Shown piece by piece: positions 43,914-52,535 of a DNA stretch of 64,000 bases. Below the pieces are notes generated by a model. It saw nothing but the letters and a program-made list of their open reading frames with translations. It did not search any database and had not been told where the DNA came from. Source of the stretch: CAUPWF01 sp036656615 (GTDB lineage: Bacteria; Bacillota; Clostridia; Lachnospirales; Lachnospiraceae); contig JAVXHY010000011.1 of assembly GCA_036656615.1 (NCBI GenBank), positions 1 to 64,000 on the forward strand, read 5' to 3'. Within the stretch, counting starts at the first letter, position 1, and every line of letters begins with the position of its first letter. A program made the translations under genes and the position numbers.

Positions 43914-45623
43914 CTAAGACAGAAGAAATGTAGCCGCCTGATTCGTAAGCGGATTTCTGTTTTTGTAGTCAAAAAGTATCGTTTTCTCACTAGATACAAA
44001 TCGTTCCACATGTGTCATTTTACGAAGCTGTCTCTTGTCAAATCCATCATAGCCTTTTAGATATAAATGTTCTTTTTCTTCTCTATCATAAAATAATTGC
44101 AGCTCTTCTTTAGAGATATTATGTTCCCCCGCAAATTGAGGACGCGTCTTCATGTTTTCTCGCAGATACAAGTCATAAGTAAGAAGCTCTTTGTATATTG
44201 CTGTCCTCTCATTATCTACTATTTTTGTGAATTCTAATAAAATTTCATATCTGGTAACTCTAGAATGTCCCATCTGAAACCAAGCATTTTCTTCGTAATA
44301 ATTACTAAGTGATTCATAAAATTGAAATGGTGTAGAAAATACTGTTTCTAACAATTCCAAGGTCTTTTGGAACTGTCCGCTATTATAGTAAACCTCTACT
44401 ACCTCTTCGATTCTCTTTAATTTTATCATTTCTTCATAAGACAGCCAATTTGTAAATAATACCTCATATGGTGGATGATTCTTGTATATCAGTCCGTAAG
44501 TCTTTTTTTGTTGTTCCATGTAAGAGCCTTTCAACACCTTTAGGAATCCCAATTGCAGCTGCTCTGGATGCAGGGAATAAACATCATTAAAAGATTGTCC
44601 AAAACTTTGATACCCTTCATAAGGAAGACCCGCAATCAAATCTAAATGTTGATGTACATTTCCTATTTTATGAATTGCCTCCACTACCGACTTCACCTTT
44701 GAAAAGTTCATTGTACGCCTTATAGCCTGAATTGTTTGAAGATTTGTAGACTGTACTCCAATTTCAAGTTGAATAAAACCAGGACGCATTCCACGAATCA
44801 AATCTATTTCTTTTTGTTTTAGTAAATCAGCAGCTATTTCAAAATGAAAATTTGTAATTCCATTATCATGGGCGTTCAAATAATTCCATATTTCTATCGT
44901 ACGCTCATGACTACAATTAAATGTTCTGTCTACGAACTTTACTTGTTCAACTTGTTGATCCAAGAAAAACTGTAACTCTTTTTTGACTAATTCCATCGAA
45001 CGAAATCGCAGCTTTTTTTCTACGGAAGACAAACAATAACTGCAGGAAAACGGGCAGCCTCTGCTTGTTTCATAATATATGATTTTATGTTCAAAAGTCT
45101 TCATATCTTCATATACAAATGGAATGGTACTCAAATCCATTACTTCACGAAAAGGAGTAGTTACAATTTGTCCTTTTTCAGTATAATAACTCAGGCCTTT
45201 GATTTCCGAAAAATCATAATATTTTTCATCCTGATATGCAGACAAAAGTTCTAGAAAAGTCGCTTCTCCTTCTCCAATCATTACACCTGTCAACTCAGGC
45301 AGACGAGCAAGCACTTGTTCACTGTCATAAGACACCTCCGGTCCGCCCAGCCAAATGGCTGTATCCGGCAGCACTTTTCCAATTTCTTTTACCAGTTCTT
45401 CTACATACATTAGATTCCATATATAACAAGAAAAACAGATGATTTCAGGCTTCTTTTTGTACAAGTCCATTAGAATTTCATCAATTTGTTGATTGATTGT
45501 ATATTCTGCAATAGCAATATCACAGTTTTTTTCACCATATACGTCCGCATACTTCTTTAGACTATATACTGCTAAATTTGAATGTATATATTTGGCATTA
45601 ATTGCAACTAGAATAATATTCAT
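43914..45623 (-). CDS. B12-binding radical SAM protein (DUF4080 type)
   Basis: 569 residues: N-terminal cobalamin-binding-like domain (ILVAINAKYIHSNLAVYSLK, then WLGGPEVSYD), radical SAM core with the cluster motif CPFSCSYC, followed by a large helical C-terminal part. The B12 histidine motif is not evident, so it may not bind cobalamin. Members of this class carry out methylations or rearrangements; the substrate is unknown. The start at 45623 has AGAGGTG; an extension to 45680 would read through the 70-bp repeat array. Confidence 0.85.
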   Translation of the reverse strand: MNIILVAINAKYIHSNLAVYSLKKYADVYGEKNCDIAIAEYTINQQIDEILMDLYKKKPEIICFSCYIWNLMYVEELVKEIGKVLPDTAIWLGGPEVSYDSEQVLARLPELTGVMIGEGEATFLELLSAYQDEKYYDFSEIKGLSYYTEKGQIVTTPFREVMDLSTIPFVYEDMKTFEHKIIYYETSRGCPFSCSYCLSSVEKKLRFRSMELVKKELQFFLDQQVEQVKFVDRTFNCSHERTIEIWNYLNAHDNGITNFHFEIAADLLKQKEIDLIRGMRPGFIQLEIGVQSTNLQTIQAIRRTMNFSKVKSVVEAIHKIGNVHQHLDLIAGLPYEGYQSFGQSFNDVYSLHPEQLQLGFLKVLKGSYMEQQKKTYGLIYKNHPPYEVLFTNWLSYEEMIKLKRIEEVVEVYYNSGQFQKTLELLETVFSTPFQFYESLSNYYEENAWFQMGHSRVTRYEILLEFTKIVDNERTAIYKELLTYDLYLRENMKTRPQFAGEHNISKEELQLFYDREEKEHLYLKGYDGFDKRQLRKMTHVERFVSSEKTILFDYKNRNPLTNQAATFLLS

Positions 45624-45634
45624 ATTGTGCACCT

Positions 45635-45929
45635 CTCTTCTCCCTTTCAGCCATGCCAGTTCGATTTCGCTTCGCTTCATCTCACTGCGGCTAAACGCCG
45701 TATACTCTTCTCCCTTTCAGCCATGCCAGTTCGATTTCGCTTCGCTTCATCTCACTGCGNNNNNNNNNNNNNNNNNNNNNNNNNNNNNNNNNNNNNNNNN
45801 NNNNNNNNNNNNNNNNNNNNNNNNNNNNNNNNNNNNNNNNNNNNNNNNNNNNNNNNNNNCTCTTCTCCCTTTCAGCCATGCCAGTTCGATTTCGCTTCGC
45901 TTCATCTCACTGCGGCTAAACGCCGTATA
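45635..45929. repeat. Tandem array of 70-bp units with an assembly gap
   Basis: The unit begins CTCTTCTCCCTTTCAGCCAT and ends CTAAACGCCGTATA. Copies are 45635-45704 (complete), 45705-45759 (cut by the gap) and 45860-45929 (complete). The gap of exactly 100 N shows the assembler could not count the copies. It sits 12 bp before the radical SAM start, in its leader, and borders a 65-bp hairpin on the right. Confidence 0.9.
45760..45859. other. Assembly gap (100 N)
   Basis: A run of 100 N inside the 70-bp tandem array. Its fixed length is a placeholder; the distance between identical bases on either side (155 bp) is not a multiple of 70. Confidence 0.98.
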
Positions 45930-45988
45930 CAGAAACCCCCAAGGCCTCTTTAGCAAGTAAACTTGCACAGAGGCTTTGGGGGTTTCTG
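45930..45988. repeat. Long hairpin next to the repeat array
   Basis: Arms 45930-45949 and 45969-45988 pair over 20 bp with a single G-U, and a 6-bp inner stem (GCAAGT/ACTTGC) continues inside. No T tract follows on either strand, so it is not a simple intrinsic terminator. It separates SRP RNA from the repeat array. Confidence 0.8.
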
Positions 45989-46014
45989 TGCATGGCTAAA
46001 TAGAATAACAAAAA

Positions 46015-46044
46015 ATCTCCGCAATATTTACTGCGAAGATCTAT
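46015..46044 (-). terminator. Terminator of the SRP RNA gene
   Basis: ATCTTCGCA pairs with TGCGGAGAT (one G-U), followed by six T residues on the minus strand. Confidence 0.85.
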
Positions 46045-46054
46045 CTTTTTTATT

Positions 46055-46318
46055 ACGTGCGTTACACTTCGAACTTATCTCACAAACGTTACCTTCGCAG
46101 TTAACTCAGTTTAGGCACCCTCACGGCACACGAAAGGTTCTACTTAGTGCTGCTTCGTTCCCGACCTGACACGGTTCATAGATTCTCGTTGCGTAAGACC
46201 CATACATCAACGCCACTTACCAAGGGCAGCTTCACAAGAATAAGCCCTCCATGTAACATCACCCCCACTATAGCGGATTGTGGGTACAAGGTACCGCTAA
46301 CACCCCGGCTGCACGAGA
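46055..46318 (-). ncRNA. ffs: Signal recognition particle RNA, large type
   Basis: The minus strand holds the SRP domain IV signature (GTGTCAGGTCGGGAACGAAG followed by CAGCACTAAG) and a 5' Alu-like part (GCAGCCGGGGTGTTAGCGG), with closing pairs CGTGC/GCACG at the ends. Length near 265 nt fits the Bacillus-type scRNA rather than 4.5S. The ends are estimated from the terminal helix and from the promoter position. Confidence 0.93.
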
Positions 46319-46322
46319 CTTT

Positions 46323-46351
46323 ATTATACATGTATTTATGAAAAATGTCAA
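46323..46351 (-). promoter_or_regulatory. Consensus promoter of the SRP RNA gene
   Basis: Perfect -35 TTGACA (46346-46351) and -10 TATAAT (46323-46328) with a 17-bp spacer. The -35 box overlaps the stop codon of tadA (46348-46350), so SRP RNA has its own promoter inside the end of that gene. Confidence 0.9.
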
Positions 46352-46860
46352 CGTGTTTGAGGCTCTTTTTCCAAGTCCTCTATTCGTTTTTTCGGCTTCT
46401 TTTTATTGTTTTCTCTTAGTTCTTTAAAAAATTCTTTAAGCATTTGACTACACTGTTCTTGTAAAATTCCTATTTCAATATCTACCTGGTGGTTGAATGC
46501 TTCTACCTGTAACAAATTCATAATTGAACCGGCACATCCTGCCTTTGGATTCATACAGCCAATTACGACTTTCTTCATTCGAGATTGTACAATGGCTCCT
46601 GCACACATTTGACAAGGTTCCAAAGTTACATACATCGTGCAATCTTCCAATCTCCAATCTTTCATTTTCCTGCTGGCTTTACGGATTGCTGCAAGTTCTG
46701 CATGGGCCAGCGGATTTTTATCTATTGTTCTTCGATTATAACCTCTGCCAATAATATGTTCCTGATATACAATCACACAGCCAATGGGAACCTCTTGAAT
46801 TGCATAAGCTTTTTTTGCCTGTTTAATGGCTTCTTTCATATATAATTCATCTTTATCCAT
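46348..46860 (-). CDS. tadA: tRNA adenosine(34) deaminase
   Basis: 170 residues. Deaminase zinc motifs are complete: HAELAAIRKA (His and catalytic Glu) and PCQMCAGAIV (two Cys). It makes inosine at the wobble position of tRNA-Arg. The start at 46860 follows AAAGGATG; an extended frame to 46992 overlaps the preceding gene. The C-terminus is Lys/Glu-rich (KKKPKKRIEDLEKEP). Its stop overlaps the SRP promoter. Confidence 0.94.
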   Translation of the reverse strand: MDKDELYMKEAIKQAKKAYAIQEVPIGCVIVYQEHIIGRGYNRRTIDKNPLAHAELAAIRKASRKMKDWRLEDCTMYVTLEPCQMCAGAIVQSRMKKVVIGCMNPKAGCAGSIMNLLQVEAFNHQVDIEIGILQEQCSQMLKEFFKELRENNKKKPKKRIEDLEKEPQTR

Positions 46861-46906
46861 ATATACATCCTTTTGTATTACTTCTCTTAGCATCAAAACA
46901 AATACT

Positions 46907-47749
46907 CTAAACCCCTCCGTTGCTTCCTTGTAGTCGTTGAATCTGCCGACACCAATAACCGAAGTCCTCAGAGCTATTTCGTTCTTTATCATTTAGTCCT
47001 AATTCTTTTGTATTAATTCTCCTGAAATCACCAAACCCAAACGACTTGGCTGCCGCCTGCTCCTTCTCATGGAAAATACCTGGAACACCTAACCACAAGA
47101 GTTCCTTCTCTTCTTTTTCCTCTTCGATAAATAGTAAGTGTTGATAACTATAATATCCATGTAACAAAAAACTATTATTTGCTAATTTCCATTCCTTACG
47201 TGGAAGTTGGGAAATGTCCTGACGCTGAATTTTCTTGCATTGAATCCCACTCATTTTTACATCTTTTATATCTTTTACATCTTGCTGTTGTGCTGCTACC
47301 GGCGCTTCTGTTTCTTGCGGTTTCACCTGCTGTACTTCAACAACTGCCTCTGCTGCTGTTTCTTCTTCCTCCACTACCAACATATTGTCCACATTCACTA
47401 CTACCGATTTCCATGCAGCCACATATTTATTCCCATTTTCCTGTTCAAAGATAGCTCCGTCCATGCTCTCGAAGCTATGTCCCTCCGGAAGCTGCACTTT
47501 TTCTATGTCAATCATACAGTTTACATTTTCATTTTTTCCTTTAATGTGTCCCAGCTGCACCAACATGCAGTGTTCTTCTTTTACATAAAATAAATATACC
47601 TGTATGTGTTCTTCCGACTTAAGATCCATTCCTTTACCGTGAATATACATTCGCAATCGATTGCCTTGTCTTTGAATTTTTACAAATCCAACATTTCTTG
47701 TTTTTTGACTATGTTTATATTCATATAAATAACAGGTTACTTGATTCAT
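46907..47749 (-). CDS. Conserved hypothetical protein (DUF6128-like)
   Basis: 280 residues: an N-terminal beta-rich part (GFVKIQRQGNRLRMYIHGKG, then IQVYLFYVKEEHCMLVQLGH), a low-complexity acidic linker (EEEETAAEAVVEVQQVKPQE) and a C-terminal part (KEWKLANNSFLLHGYYSYQH, LLWLGVPGIFHEKEQ). The layout matches Lachnospiraceae DUF6128 proteins of unknown role. GGAGTAAAAA precedes the ATG at 47749. No signal peptide or membrane helix. Confidence 0.7.
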   Translation of the reverse strand: MNQVTCYLYEYKHSQKTRNVGFVKIQRQGNRLRMYIHGKGMDLKSEEHIQVYLFYVKEEHCMLVQLGHIKGKNENVNCMIDIEKVQLPEGHSFESMDGAIFEQENGNKYVAAWKSVVVNVDNMLVVEEEETAAEAVVEVQQVKPQETEAPVAAQQQDVKDIKDVKMSGIQCKKIQRQDISQLPRKEWKLANNSFLLHGYYSYQHLLFIEEEKEEKELLWLGVPGIFHEKEQAAAKSFGFGDFRRINTKELGLNDKERNSSEDFGYWCRQIQRLQGSNGGV

Positions 47750-47833
47750 TTTTTTACTCCTTACCTTGTCTCCCTTCATTCTATTCCTTCTTGCTCCGAA
47801 AAAGAACCGTTCAACAATTTTCAGGAGAATCCC

Positions 47834-48822
47834 CTAATCCAAATAAATTGGTGGCTTATATGCTTTGCCCAATAATGCTTTCTTACGTTCTTGATATCCC
47901 AAAAAAGCCCATTCTGTCATGTCTGTCCATTTGTGCTCATTTTTATCATATACCTGGACATAACCAATACGTTTTGCATGCATACGAACACTATTTGACT
48001 CATACTCTCTCCCAGTATAAGGATTCACATCACCTATTTCCTTCTTAGCTTCCGGTTTTTCTTCTGGTTTTTCTAAGTAATCTATAACTACCATTTCTTT
48101 GGCTTTTTNNNNNNNNNNNNNNNNNNNNNNNNNNNNNNNNNNNNNNNNNNNNNNNNNNNNNNNNNNNNNNNNNNNNNNNNNNNNNNNNNNNNNNNNNNNN
48201 NNNNNNNNGGTTTTTCTTCTGGTTTTTCTAAGTAATCTATAACTACCATTTCTTTGGCTTTTTCTGACTTTTGCGTCTTTTTAGTTTCCTCGGCCATTTC
48301 TGATATACCCACTATTTGTTCCGTTATTTCTGCTTGCTTTTCTTCTTTTATTTCATCATTTATTACTTTTTTTATTTCTTCTTTTGTACCCGCTTTTGCT
48401 GGTTCTATCATTTCAACACTTTCATCATTTCGCTGCTTTTCTTCTATATTATTACCCATATTAAAATCATAAAGTTCTGCAAGTTCTCCAATTGTCACTT
48501 CTCTTTCTGTTATAGAAGAATTGTGTTTCTTTTTTTGCTGTGCAGAATTCTTATTCTGTAATTCCGACACCCCTTCCAAGGATAACTTTTCTTCTATTTC
48601 TGTATCTCTTAGTATATTAAGCTGAAACGGGCACCCCAAAATGTCAGCAATAATTCTCATATCTTTCTCTTGGAAATTATCCCTCCCAAGACGTTGAGTC
48701 AGATTCTGTCTCGACATCTTTCTCCCTGTCTGTATCTCTATGATTTCAGCCAATTCTTTTATCGTCATATTTTTACGTTTTAAAACAATTTTAACTTGTT
48801 CACCAAATGTCAAATTCACCAT
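47834..48822 (-). CDS. HTH protein with a tandem-repeat linker, interrupted by an assembly gap
   Basis: The gene starts at 48822 with a helix-turn-helix (LAEIIEIQTGRKMSRQNLTQ), continues through a Lys/Glu-rich linker, and ends at 47834 with a conserved tail (HAKRIGYVQVYDKNEHKWTD, WAFLGYQERKKALLGKAYKP). A 55-bp block encoding KEMVVIDYLEKPEEKP is present on both sides of the 100-N gap (48054-48108 and 48209-48263), so the true copy number and reading frame across the gap are unknown. I treat it as one gene rather than two. The N-terminal domain is XRE-like. No known function. Confidence 0.7.
48109..48208. other. Assembly gap (100 N)
   Basis: 100 N inside the coding repeat of the HTH gene, flanked by identical 55-bp blocks; length is a placeholder. 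Confidence 0.98.
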
Positions 48823-48889
48823 TTATTTATCCTCCTCAGTTATTAGCACTACTCTTGATACTATCATTATAAACTAATTTGTTTTCTCT

Positions 48890-49738
48890 TTATTCTTTTT
48901 CACCCAAATATTCTTCTAATGTAATCCCCGTTTCCATAATTACCTTCGCTGCTTCTTCACCCACATATCTATAGTGCCAAGACTCATAAATAATTCCTGT
49001 TTCATGCATCTTTTCTGGTGGATATCTCAAAATAAAACCATATTTATATCCATTTTCTGCTAACCACTTTGCTTCTTTTGTCTGTGCTTGTTTATCATCT
49101 AATATTTCATATTCATCAGAAACTATATCTACTGCCAGACCCAAAGCGTGTTCACTTTTCCCAGGAACTGCAACTGATTGTGCCGTAGTGTTGTATGCGT
49201 CAACATAAGAAACTCCAGTAGCGATAAATTCTTCCATCGTCTGATTAAATACCCCTTTTTGATATTCCACACTTCTATATGCTGAGCAGATATGCATCTG
49301 CATGCCATCTTTCTTAGCATCTTCCAACATCCGTTTCAATGGCTCTGCTATTCTAGCATCCACACTATATTCTGGTACCACTTCCGTTAACTGTGGAACA
49401 TAAGACGCATCCAAAGGATAGATATTATTTACTAATATCAAATTCCAAGGTCTGCCCTCTTGTTGTTTTTGTTTTTTCTGATTTGCTATTGTTTCTGCCT
49501 CTTTTAACGTTTTTTTTAATTCTGTCTTTTCTTTTGCTGCCTTTTTCTTAATCGTCTCTGTTTGTACTTTCCCTTTCTTCTCCTGTGCCTGCTCACCCAA
49601 AGAATATCCTATCTTTACACTAATAAGGATAAGAATAATACAAATTAATAGAAATCCTTTTTTAATTACATATATTCTATGAAATAGTATGTCCAGTTCT
49701 TTACATATTTTTTCGTATATCAATTCTAGTTTTTTCAT
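48890..49738 (-). CDS. D-alanyl-D-alanine carboxypeptidase, VanY type
   Basis: 282 residues: one N-terminal transmembrane anchor (GFLLICIILILISVKIGYSL, about 29-48), a Lys/Glu-rich coiled linker and a zinc M15B peptidase domain with SAYRSVEYQKGVF, SEHALGLAVDI and the catalytic/ligand ESWHYRY. It trims the terminal D-Ala of peptidoglycan stem peptides outside the cell. The ATG is near 49738 with no strong Shine-Dalgarno (TAAAGGAATA). It follows the HTH gene region upstream by transcription direction, not in a clear operon. Confidence 0.9.
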   Translation of the reverse strand: MKKLELIYEKICKELDILFHRIYVIKKGFLLICIILILISVKIGYSLGEQAQEKKGKVQTETIKKKAAKEKTELKKTLKEAETIANQKKQKQQEGRPWNLILVNNIYPLDASYVPQLTEVVPEYSVDARIAEPLKRMLEDAKKDGMQMHICSAYRSVEYQKGVFNQTMEEFIATGVSYVDAYNTTAQSVAVPGKSEHALGLAVDIVSDEYEILDDKQAQTKEAKWLAENGYKYGFILRYPPEKMHETGIIYESWHYRYVGEEAAKVIMETGITLEEYLGEKE

Positions 49739-49869
49739 GTTATTCCTTTACTTGTTGTTCTATTTTAAATGCTATTGAATTATATCATATAATGGTGCAA
49801 TGTTGAATAATGAATTGAAAGTTTCTTCTTAAATTATAAGGCATTTGTTTTCTACCATATAATTTAAGA

Positions 49870-49894
49870 AGAGCCGGCGCTTGCCGACTCTTCT
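49870..49894 (-). terminator. Hairpin after the small hydrophobic ORF
   Basis: GAAGAGTCGGC pairs with GCCGGCTCTTC around an AAGC loop, just past the TAA at 49897-49899; only a weak T tract (TTAAATT) follows. Confidence 0.6.
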
Positions 49895-49896
49895 TA

Positions 49897-49992
49897 TTAT
49901 CCAATTATTTCTCTAACAAACACATATAATGAAGAAAGAACTTTCACACCGGCTACTAATCCAACTAATATAGCAATCACTACTGCAATAAT
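49897..49992 (-). CDS. Putative 31-codon hydrophobic peptide with non-canonical start
   Basis: A minus-strand frame reads IAVVIAILVGLVAGVKVLSS followed by LYVFVREIIG and TAA. Five to eight bases before it lies AAAGGAGG (50001-50008), and a TATAAT box is 11 bp further upstream. No ATG or TTG is in frame at the right place; an ATT at 49992 has ideal 8-base spacing, a GTG at 49980 is too far. The peptide is a single membrane span with a basic residue, like small type I toxins or regulatory peptides. Start assignment is uncertain and expression unproven. Confidence 0.35.
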   Translation of the reverse strand: MIAVVIAILVGLVAGVKVLSSLYVFVREIIG

Positions 49993-50014
49993 ATTAATCG
50001 CCTCCTTTTTTTAC

Positions 50015-50020
50015 ATTATA
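50015..50020 (-). promoter_or_regulatory. TATAAT box for the small peptide transcript
   Basis: Minus-strand TAGTATAATG (extended -10) about 10 bp before the AAAGGAGG site. No good -35 box is visible. The remaining bases of the 49739-50218 gap contain the peptide, its hairpin and the ald-side hairpin; I see nothing else. Confidence 0.45.
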
Positions 50021-50132
50021 CTACATAATTTGTTACGAATCATTAACAAATTGTTAACTTTATAATATTTTTTCCTAAAGAAGAACAACACCATATTAAT
50101 ATTCACCCAGTCTTTCCAATGTTGAATAACAA

Positions 50133-50195
50133 CAGGGCATGTCTCAAAGTCATGAATAATTTTACTTCATGTCCATATGAGACAATGCCCTGCTA
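50133..50195 (-). terminator. Nested hairpin downstream of ald
   Basis: Arms AGGGCATGTCTCA and TGAGACAATGCCCT pair (one bulge) and enclose an inner CATGAA/TTCATG pair. It lies 24 bp after the ald stop and probably terminates it, although the T tract (TTGTTATT) is broken. Confidence 0.6.
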
Positions 50196-50218
50196 ATTGT
50201 TAAATATAAAATTTCAAA

Positions 50219-51331
50219 TTACATAATAGATGCTGGATTAACATATTCTGCTTCGAAGCTAATTGCTACGTTTTCACATGTAAGCTTTCCTGCATATGTA
50301 TTTACTGCTGAGTAAATAACATCATTTGCTTTACATGCTCCTTCTAATCCTTTATCAGCGATTTGTACGCCATATTTCAATGTTGCATTTGTTAAAGCAA
50401 TTGTAGATGTTCTTGGAACTGCTCCTGGCATGTTACCAACACAGTAATGTACAACTCCGTCAACAACGAATGTTGGATCATCATGGTAAGTTACTTTTGT
50501 TGTTTCACTACATCCACCTTGATCTACTGCAACGTCAACGATAACGCTACCTGGTTTCATGTTTTTCAAATAGCTCTTTTTGATGATCTTAGGAGCTTTC
50601 TTTCCAGGAATAAGTACACAACCAACTACTAAATCAGCTTGAGCTAATGCATTTTCAATGTTAACATCTGTGCTCATAAGAGTTTGGATACGTGCTCCAA
50701 AGATGTCATCTAAGTATGCTAATCTTTCTAAGTTAATATCTACGATTGTAACATCAGCGCCCATACCTACTGCAATTTTACAAGCGTTTGTTCCAACAGA
50801 ACCTGCTCCTAAAATAACAACTTTAGCTTTAGGTGTTCCAGGAACTCCTGATAATAATACGCCAGAACCACCAAATGGTTTTTCAAGGTATTTAGCACCT
50901 TCTTGAACACTTAAGCGACCAGCGATTTGACTCATTGGTGCTAACAATGGAATTGATCTATTTCTTTCGATTAATGTTTCATAAGCTACACTCTTAACTC
51001 CGCTTTTCAAAAGAGCATCTGTAAGTGCTTTTTCAGCTGCAAGATGTAAATATGTATAAAGAATCAAACCTTCGTGGAATAATTCGTATTCTGATTCCAA
51101 AGGTTCTTTAACCTTAATCATCATTTCAACGCCATCCCAAACTTCTTTTGCAGAAGCAACAATCTTAGCACCTGCTGCAATATATTCATCTGTAGTGAAT
51201 CCAGAACCAACTCCAGCATCTTTTTCGATCCATACTTCGTGACCTGCATTTACATAACTTTTTACATTGTCAGGTGTCATTCCTACACGGAATTCATTGT
51301 TTTTAATTTCTTTTACGCATCCTACTCTCAT
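50219..51331 (-). CDS. ald: Alanine dehydrogenase
   Basis: 370 residues. N-terminal catalytic domain GCVKEIKNNEFRVGMTPDNV with the catalytic Lys and His regions (MIKVKEPL, LYTYLHLAAEKALTDALL), then the NAD-binding domain with VVILGAGSVGTNACKIAVGM. It interconverts alanine with pyruvate and ammonia; in anaerobes it serves catabolism and nitrogen balance. A strong GGAGGATGAAACACA leader precedes the ATG. A divergent RpiR-type regulator starts 315 bp to the right; the intervening 51332-51645 is AT-rich with no other gene. Confidence 0.96.
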   Translation of the reverse strand: MRVGCVKEIKNNEFRVGMTPDNVKSYVNAGHEVWIEKDAGVGSGFTTDEYIAAGAKIVASAKEVWDGVEMMIKVKEPLESEYELFHEGLILYTYLHLAAEKALTDALLKSGVKSVAYETLIERNRSIPLLAPMSQIAGRLSVQEGAKYLEKPFGGSGVLLSGVPGTPKAKVVILGAGSVGTNACKIAVGMGADVTIVDINLERLAYLDDIFGARIQTLMSTDVNIENALAQADLVVGCVLIPGKKAPKIIKKSYLKNMKPGSVIVDVAVDQGGCSETTKVTYHDDPTFVVDGVVHYCVGNMPGAVPRTSTIALTNATLKYGVQIADKGLEGACKANDVIYSAVNTYAGKLTCENVAISFEAEYVNPASIM

Positions 51332-51645
51332 TGTGTTTCATCCTCCTGATTAACATTACTCTTGTTCATTAATTAGCTACTGATATAAACATAATAAATT
51401 AACTGAAGTTTATTCTTCTTTAATAATTTTCTTTGAAGAATTTTCTTCTTTTATCTTTTTTTACTGTACCATATTTCAAGTAAACTTGCAACTAAAGATA
51501 AATTATTAACGATTTAATTTATTTTTTAACAATTTTTCTTTTCTTGAATTATTTTTGATAATATGTTTAAATATGTAGTGAATATAACCTTATAAGAAAG
51601 TATCAAAATATATTTTGAATATCCGCTTTGATAAGGAGGCGCGTC

Positions 51646-52506
51646 ATGAAGGCATTAAGAGAATTAATTAGAGATGCCACTCTTACAAAAACAGAAACAA
51701 TCATTGCTGACTTTATGCTAGATTACTACTCGGAAGTCTGTTTTATGACCTCTACAGATGTTGCGAACCGTTTAAATGTAAGCGAATCATCTGTAATACG
51801 ATTTTGCAGAACCCTGGGATATAAAGGGTATGTGGATTTCCAAAAGACTCTGCAAACACATTATCAAAAAAAAGTGAAAAATATTTCCCGTTTTATCACC
51901 ACCCCATCCGAACGTCTCGATCTGAGCACTACCGGAGAGATGACTATGGGATACTTAGAAACTCATTTTGAAAATGCCATTAGCAATCTAGAATCTGCTG
52001 TAGTAAATAATCACCAAGAACTATTTGATAAAGCTGCAGATCTTATTATTGCCAGTAACCAAAAGTATATTATTTCTTCCAGAATGAATACTGGACAGGG
52101 TGATTATTTTTTACTTTTGATGAAACATATGCTAGACAATGTACAACCAGCAAATTATGGAGCAATTAATGTAATCGATCACATCTGTGGTATCAGCTCC
52201 AAGGACTGTGTGATTTTATTTTCATTCCCAAGGTACTCAGAAATGGATCGGCTGGCATTAGAAATGGCCTTGGAAGCTCATGCAAAGATTATAATTATTA
52301 CAGACAAGCAAAGTGCGATGTTAGCTCAATATGCTACTGTACTTTTTACGGTTAATGTTGACAGTAATACCTTTTTCAATTCCTACGTTGGAGTACAATT
52401 CATTACCGAAATGCTTTGTGAGGCAATCAGCCTTAAAATCGGAAAACCGATTAGTGAGCGACTTAAAAAAATAGATAAATACTTAGAGCCATTGGGTGTA
52501 TACTAA
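51646..52506 (+). CDS. MurR/RpiR-family transcriptional regulator
   Basis: 286 residues: N-terminal HTH_6 domain (TDVANRLNVSESSVIRFCRT) and a C-terminal SIS sugar-isomerase-type sensor domain (IISSRMNTGQGDYFLLLMKH, ILFSFPRYSEMDRLALEMAL). Such regulators sense phosphosugars or, as SIS fold members, other anions. The start at 51646 has AAGGAGGCGCGTC. It is divergent from ald and could regulate it, an inference from position only. The terminator stem overlaps its last codons. Confidence 0.9.
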   Translation: MKALRELIRDATLTKTETIIADFMLDYYSEVCFMTSTDVANRLNVSESSVIRFCRTLGYKGYVDFQKTLQTHYQKKVKNISRFITTPSERLDLSTTGEMTMGYLETHFENAISNLESAVVNNHQELFDKAADLIIASNQKYIISSRMNTGQGDYFLLLMKHMLDNVQPANYGAINVIDHICGISSKDCVILFSFPRYSEMDRLALEMALEAHAKIIIITDKQSAMLAQYATVLFTVNVDSNTFFNSYVGVQFITEMLCEAISLKIGKPISERLKKIDKYLEPLGVY

Positions 52507-52523
52507 CCCCAATGGCTCTTTTT
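52486..52523 (+). terminator. Terminator overlapping the regulator's stop
   Basis: GAGCCATTGGG (52486-52496) pairs with CCCAATGGCTC (52508-52518), followed by five T residues. The stop codon is in the loop. Confidence 0.88.
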
Positions 52524-52535
52524 GCTTACAATTTC

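Noticed and set aside
45627..45968. Small proteins encoded in the 70-bp repeat (MKRSEIELAWLKGRR and others)
   Set aside because: They arise from the repeat unit and from N positions, vary by frame, and have no ribosome site; the radical SAM start is at 45623.
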